Source: Ophioderma brevispina
Taxonomy: Eukaryota > Echinodermata > Ophiuroidea > Amphilepidida > Ophiodermatidae
Direction: 5' to 3'
Length of the DNA: 64,000 nt
Assembly: GCA_023653785.1 (NCBI GenBank)
Contig: JAMKCH010001667.1
Location: 124,001 to 188,000 of the forward strand
Of the stretch, positions 59,439 through 64,000 are shown in pieces. A program made the translations under genes and the position numbers. The notes beneath the pieces are model-generated. The model worked only from the letters and a program-made list of their open reading frames with translations. It did not search any database and was not told the origin of the DNA. The first letter of the stretch is position 1; every line of letters begins with the position of its first letter.

Positions 59439-60206
59439 ATTAAGTAGATATGGATATATTGCATCCAACTCTTGTCGTTATTATGTTTGTATGGATCCAT
59501 GTGTGGGAAAATAATGGATCCAAAAGATAGTCATGATAAAATTGGATGATTTACCCCAATATTTATTGGTCTCGCTATGAGTTTAAAACTGCATCTCGCC
59601 CAATATTTTTGCAACTTATAGCTCGACCAATAATCCAATTTTATACAAAATTAATCAAGCATTTAAAAAAGTATTACAGTGTCCTTAAAGGGATACAAGT
59701 GTACACAAACAACAATCATTTACTAGGGGAAAGGTATTTGCACTAAGTATAGTTATCAAACTCTAATAAATATAATTATCTATAAAATCTATACACTATA
59801 CAATTTAATGAAAGTAGTAAATGCACTTTGTTTTTTAAGTTAATTTTTCAAATGTGATTTTGCAAAAATGAGTTTAACCAAAATAATTTGCAATTTTGCA
59901 ATAAAATGGTGAATTCAGGAGAATGATAGGACCAGGGGGAGAATGGGATTAAGATTTAAAGTGGGTTATAAATGTTATAAATGATAAAGGATAAAGCATA
60001 TTTGACATAATTTAATTCAGATACATTCTTACAGATATGAGTTTGTTTTCATGTCAAATCGGTGGAACGAGTTACATGTATAAAATTCACATTAAAAAAT
60101 TAATATATTTACAACATGGTTTTCAAAAGATCAAACCTTAACAAAATGGTCACAAATTTCATCAGTTTAGTACATTATTATTCATAAACACCAATAGGGA
60201 TCCATT

Positions 60207-60265
60207 TTGGGATGAATTTAGCATTCTGCCACCACATCCTTCAACATGCAGTTTATTCCATTGAG
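60207..60265 (-). repeat. Dispersed repeat fragment shared with 36048-36110
   Basis: CTGCCACCACATCCTTCAAC followed by ATGCAGTTTATTCC is the reverse complement of the block in intron 11. It abuts the large inverted repeat at 60295-60390. Confidence 0.55.
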
Positions 60266-60294
60266 GCTGCCGAATTCATTGGGTGGTGACACAC

Positions 60295-60390
60295 TTTTTC
60301 TGACACACTTATGAATTCGGAAACCTTAACGGAATAAACCTGTGCTTTATTCTGTGAAGGGTTTCCGAATTCATAAGTGTGTCAGAAAAA
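60295..60390. repeat. Perfect 31-bp inverted repeat with palindromic loop
   Basis: The arms 60295-60325 and 60360-60390 are exact reverse complements, beginning TTTTTCTGACACACTTATG and ending CATAAGTGTGTCAGAAAAA. The 34-bp spacer contains GGAATAAACCTGTGCTTTATTC, similar to the core of family F foldbacks. A diverged part of the arm also lies at 60268-60290. Confidence 0.85.
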
Positions 60391-60929
60391 AGAGTGTCAG
60401 ATGGGTCTGGTAACTCTGGTTACGGAACTCCAAAAAATCACATAAGCTCAATTGTGACCAATTAGCAATACAGAAGTAGTTACATAACTCCCTGTACATG
60501 TAATTGGATCATGCACCTCATGGGTTGTTATGCCTTGAATTCTGTGTACTGTAAAAGTGGTCATTTTCGCACGTGTAATTTTTCGTGCTTCTGCAATTTT
60601 TAGCATTTTTACTTGTTTTTAAATTCACCTTTTTCAGCTATCCTACATAGACTTATGCACAAAAGAAACATTTTCACGTGTTCTTAATTTTGCGCTTGCT
60701 CAGAAGTGCGCAAAAAGCGTGAAAATTAATGTAGCGCAAATATTTCCGCTTTTATAGTACTTGAGATTATTTTGACAGCAGTTAAGGAAAGGTTTGCAAT
60801 CCCAGTCAACTGGTAATGACAGGAACCCCCAATATGGAATTCACTTTAAACACTGAATACTATACTTATTGTGTAAAACAAATTAAGGCCTAGCAGGATA
60901 AGCCAAGCAGTGTGGGCAACAGACCTCTT

Positions 60930-61190
60930 TTCTGGGGGGGGGGAGCCGGCAAATGGGGAGGGCAAAAGTGAAATCTGGGGGGGCATAAACGGAAATTCGG
61001 GGGCAAAAATATGAACCACTTTTGAAAATTTTCGCCAATTTGGCCCACAATCGCTGATTGGGCCCCAAAGCACTGAATTTTGCCCCAAATCTTAATTTTC
61101 TTTCGAACGGGGGGGGGGCCGGGGGGTGGCAAACTGGGGGGCAAGAAAAAAAGTTGGGGGCAAATGCCCCCCCCTGGCGCCGCCCTGAGG
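60930..61190. repeat. G/C-homopolymer-rich repeat
   Basis: Runs of 7-10 G, the recurrent GGGGGCAAA words and the end CCCCCCCCTGGCGCCGCCCTGAGG suggest a degenerate transposable element or low-complexity repeat. The three overlapping proline-rich open frames on the minus strand are by-products of the G runs. Confidence 0.5.
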
Positions 61191-64000
61191 CAAAGTTAAA
61201 ATAAATTATTAGTTTCTCGTCTAACTTTTTTCAAAAAGGAGGATGCAGGGTGTCATTTTTTTTTGCCTTTCCAAAACATACAGTTTTGTCCCCAAAGACC
61301 AATAGATCTAGTATCTTTTTGGCAAGAACTTTAATTTGGCTCTGCAAAAAACACTAGCTGCAAAAATACACTAGAAAGGGTACTGACAGTGAAATTCAAT
61401 CAAACTTTCGTCTTTTGATGGTTAAAAAATTGATGCGGCAGCAAAAAGAGATGCAGGCAGGGACAAGAAACTAATAATTTATTTACTTGGCCTAATTTGT
61501 ACAATGGTGTAATTTGTCACTTTCATTTAAATGAAAAAAAAAAATCCTGTAAATAATTCCAGTCATATTTAAATGACACTATCAGTGATTATGCCAAAAA
61601 AGTAAAACTATTTAGATATGACATGAATGGGTTAAAAAGTGAAGATAAGTCTGTAGATTTTCATAAGTTATTTTTACATGAAAAAATTGACAGTAAGAAA
61701 TTACAACAGTGTTCAAAAAGATATGCATCTCCGTGCAATACGTATTGCAGTAATGTCCGTACAGCAAGTAATGACAAAAAAATATCTAATTTTGCCCTTA
61801 TTAGGTTTCTTTTGGTGTTATCACTGGTCGGGATTTTTAAGGATACCTATTCTTGATACAGGAAGTGCATAAAAACATGATTTTGATTTTTTTTTATTCT
61901 CAATTAGCAAATCATTGATAGTGCCCATAAACACGCAATGTGTCGAAAAAACTAATCATTAAAACTTCAATGAGTTCAATTTTAAAAAACAGATCATTTT
62001 AAACATTATCCCAACTTGATCTTAATACAAATATCTTAAAAAATTACTATATTGATTCATTTTACAGATATAAATATACACTTAGACATAAAATTATGAG
62101 AATGCTATTGAAAAAGTGGATTTCCCTTCTTTCAAATCCGATTCTTTCAATTTGTATAATTACTGTATTCCGGTAGACCTTTCAATCTCATTTGGCCAAA
62201 TATTTGAAAATTGCATATAGGAAAAAAAAAAAGAATATCTTAGTTCGGGGATATCCATGCAATCAACTTAGAGGGAGCAAGTTCCTTAAGTCATCCCGGT
62301 GACCTGCCTCCAGTGATAAATGGGGGCCAGGCAGTATGAACTCCAAAAAAAACACATGCAAATGCACTAAATTACATAAATTCGGGCACAGTTGGTTGCA
62401 TTTCTAACTAAAAAAATTGGGAAAGAGTTCCATATGTACTCTTTACAAAATTCTCAGGAAACAAACCTTTTTTTTAATTTATGGCCTCTACACTAACAAT
62501 ACCCTACCAATGAGGCCACAAAATAAAAATAAAAAAATTGTTACATGCAGAAATCTCGAAGAGGAACTCTGCCAAAATGGAGCTGAAAATGGCAAATTTG
62601 TTCCCGATATTCAAAAACCAGTTGGAGCAACCGTGACCCAATATTTTGAGCTAGGGGTAGCAAGTGCCCCCTGATGCCACCTTTACAAGTCAGTTAGACC
62701 ACTACTGTAATTAGTTTTCTCCTATATTAGGAATATTTGGCAAATCTATCTATGCAACATATGGTAAAACAAATATAAAAAAAAGAACATGCATGGCACC
62801 TTGGTTTTGTTTATCAGCACTGGGTCTTGGCCTCCATCTCTGCTCTCATATGAGCTGGAAGAAAATGAGAAATTTAAAACAAAAATTATAGTACGTTTGA
62901 AGTATATTTACATTTTACTCAACCTCCACAGTGAGATTTGTTGTAATTGCATCTAAAGGACAAAATTAAAATTACTATAAATATCTCTGCATCCGTTAAG
63001 ATTATCAAGAAAAAGATGCGGTGTGTTCATGATCATAACACTCATCTTAAGGTTCTTTTTTGTTAAGGGATTCAACCCAACATTTTAGGAGTAGCTCATT
63101 TCAACAATTCAAATGACCAAATGTCTGTCTTACCAATGTTCATGGGCCACTCTGTGTGTTATGTCATTTTTCTCCATTTATAGAGAAAATGACAAAGATT
63201 CTTATTCTGCAGAGATTTCCAACCAATGGAATAGAAATTTTTAGCTAACCCTGGGAATTGGGGGACTGGTTCAGGGTCCCCCTCACCACCCACCCATCCT
63301 GGCGCAAATGCCTAATGTTATAAATGTTAGGATACAAATACTGAATTTTTCTTACTGAATTAAGATGGATTTAGTATACCTTTTTATTCTTGCAAATTTC
63401 ATCTTCACTATCATCTGAGTCCGGTCCTCTCTATATGCTGGTAAATTACTGTGTATACAAAGCATATCAAATACAATAGGTTTATTGACATTGCAAAACT
63501 TTGCCGGGATATTGGTACCAAGCTATGGTAGAATTGCACGATTTGTTGCCCTTTCTCACGCCAAAGAGGGTTCACTTCAGTTGTCATGGACAGAATAAAA
63601 GTTGCTGTACTTTTATGATTCATAGGACCCTATAGGGGGGGTGGGGACCTTTTCCTGTCTTTAGGGATTGTTATTTTGCCTATAGAATTCATATGTGGAA
63701 TCAGTCGGTTGCAATACTGACCTTTTGTTATCATTTGTATTATGTTCTCTGATGTTAAAAAAATTAGGGGCTTAAGCAGCTTTTGCTACTGAAACAAATT
63801 TACTTCTTTTCCAGAACTCCCTTATATTTGCATATTGCTCTAAGCTGAGTGTGCCACTTTAAAGCGGCACTGGCAACATTTCACAAAATATGAAATTTCT
63901 AGGCCATTGGAAGAATAGAGAGAAAATGTTACACCATTACAATAACATTTAGTGCAGCATTTGATCTCATTCAACCACAAACAACTCTTGAGCGGCTCAC

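Larger units (their letters stand above)
45069..64000. other. 3' intergenic region, no gene recognised
   Basis: No open frame on either strand has a recognisable domain or convincing splice structure. The region holds the repeats listed separately. A direct repeat of about 52 bp occurs at 49094-49144 and 49198-49250 (offset 104 bp), a 45-bp tandem duplication lies at 51219-51300, and C or G homopolymers lie near 49357 and 53167. A gene on either strand beyond the window cannot be excluded. Confidence 0.6.

Noticed and set aside
60846..61144. Proline-rich minus-strand open frames.
   Set aside because: They are produced by G homopolymer runs in a low-complexity repeat; three overlapping frames look equally open.

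Overview
The window is animal nuclear DNA: AT-rich, with large introns, spliced exons bounded by GT-AG sites, tRNA-derived SINEs, and many MITE and foldback elements. The single recognisable gene encodes a giant cadherin of the Dachsous family. The repeat types and the cytoplasmic-tail motifs suggest a marine invertebrate deuterostome, perhaps an echinoderm. That placement is an inference; no species marker is visible.

Layout. Positions 1-19477 hold no supportable exon and look like one very long intron or upstream flank carrying a few dispersed repeats. From 19478 to 44974 lie 18 plus-strand exons of the Dachsous-like gene. They encode about 21 extracellular cadherin (EC) repeats, one transmembrane helix (43782-43859) and a long cytoplasmic tail. 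The signal peptide and roughly six N-terminal EC repeats are missing, so the gene begins upstream of the window. Twin AATAAA signals (45057-45068) follow the C-terminus. From about 45.1 kb to the end no gene is seen; the region is dense in foldback elements, MITEs, a 128-bp satellite and a SINE.

The exons at 26864-27855, 28585-28855, 29634-about 30605 and about 31309-31549 keep clear cadherin homology, but the reading frame changes many times. The C-terminal tail is likewise broken from about 44550, so the in-frame stop at 44571-44573 is probably not the true end: Dachsous tail homology continues out of frame to about 44974. Neighbouring exons are perfectly phased, so patches of consensus indel error are the simplest reading, with decay of the locus as the alternative. 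A partial tandem copy of one exon (39141-39357) is either a real recent duplication or two haplotypes joined in series.

I see no sign of an undescribed multi-gene system. The most informative non-coding structure is a nested composite at 47059-48308. One MITE has received three further MITEs, two at TTAA and one at TA, and the empty sites can be read from intact copies of the host element at 4110-4419 and 59168-59438.
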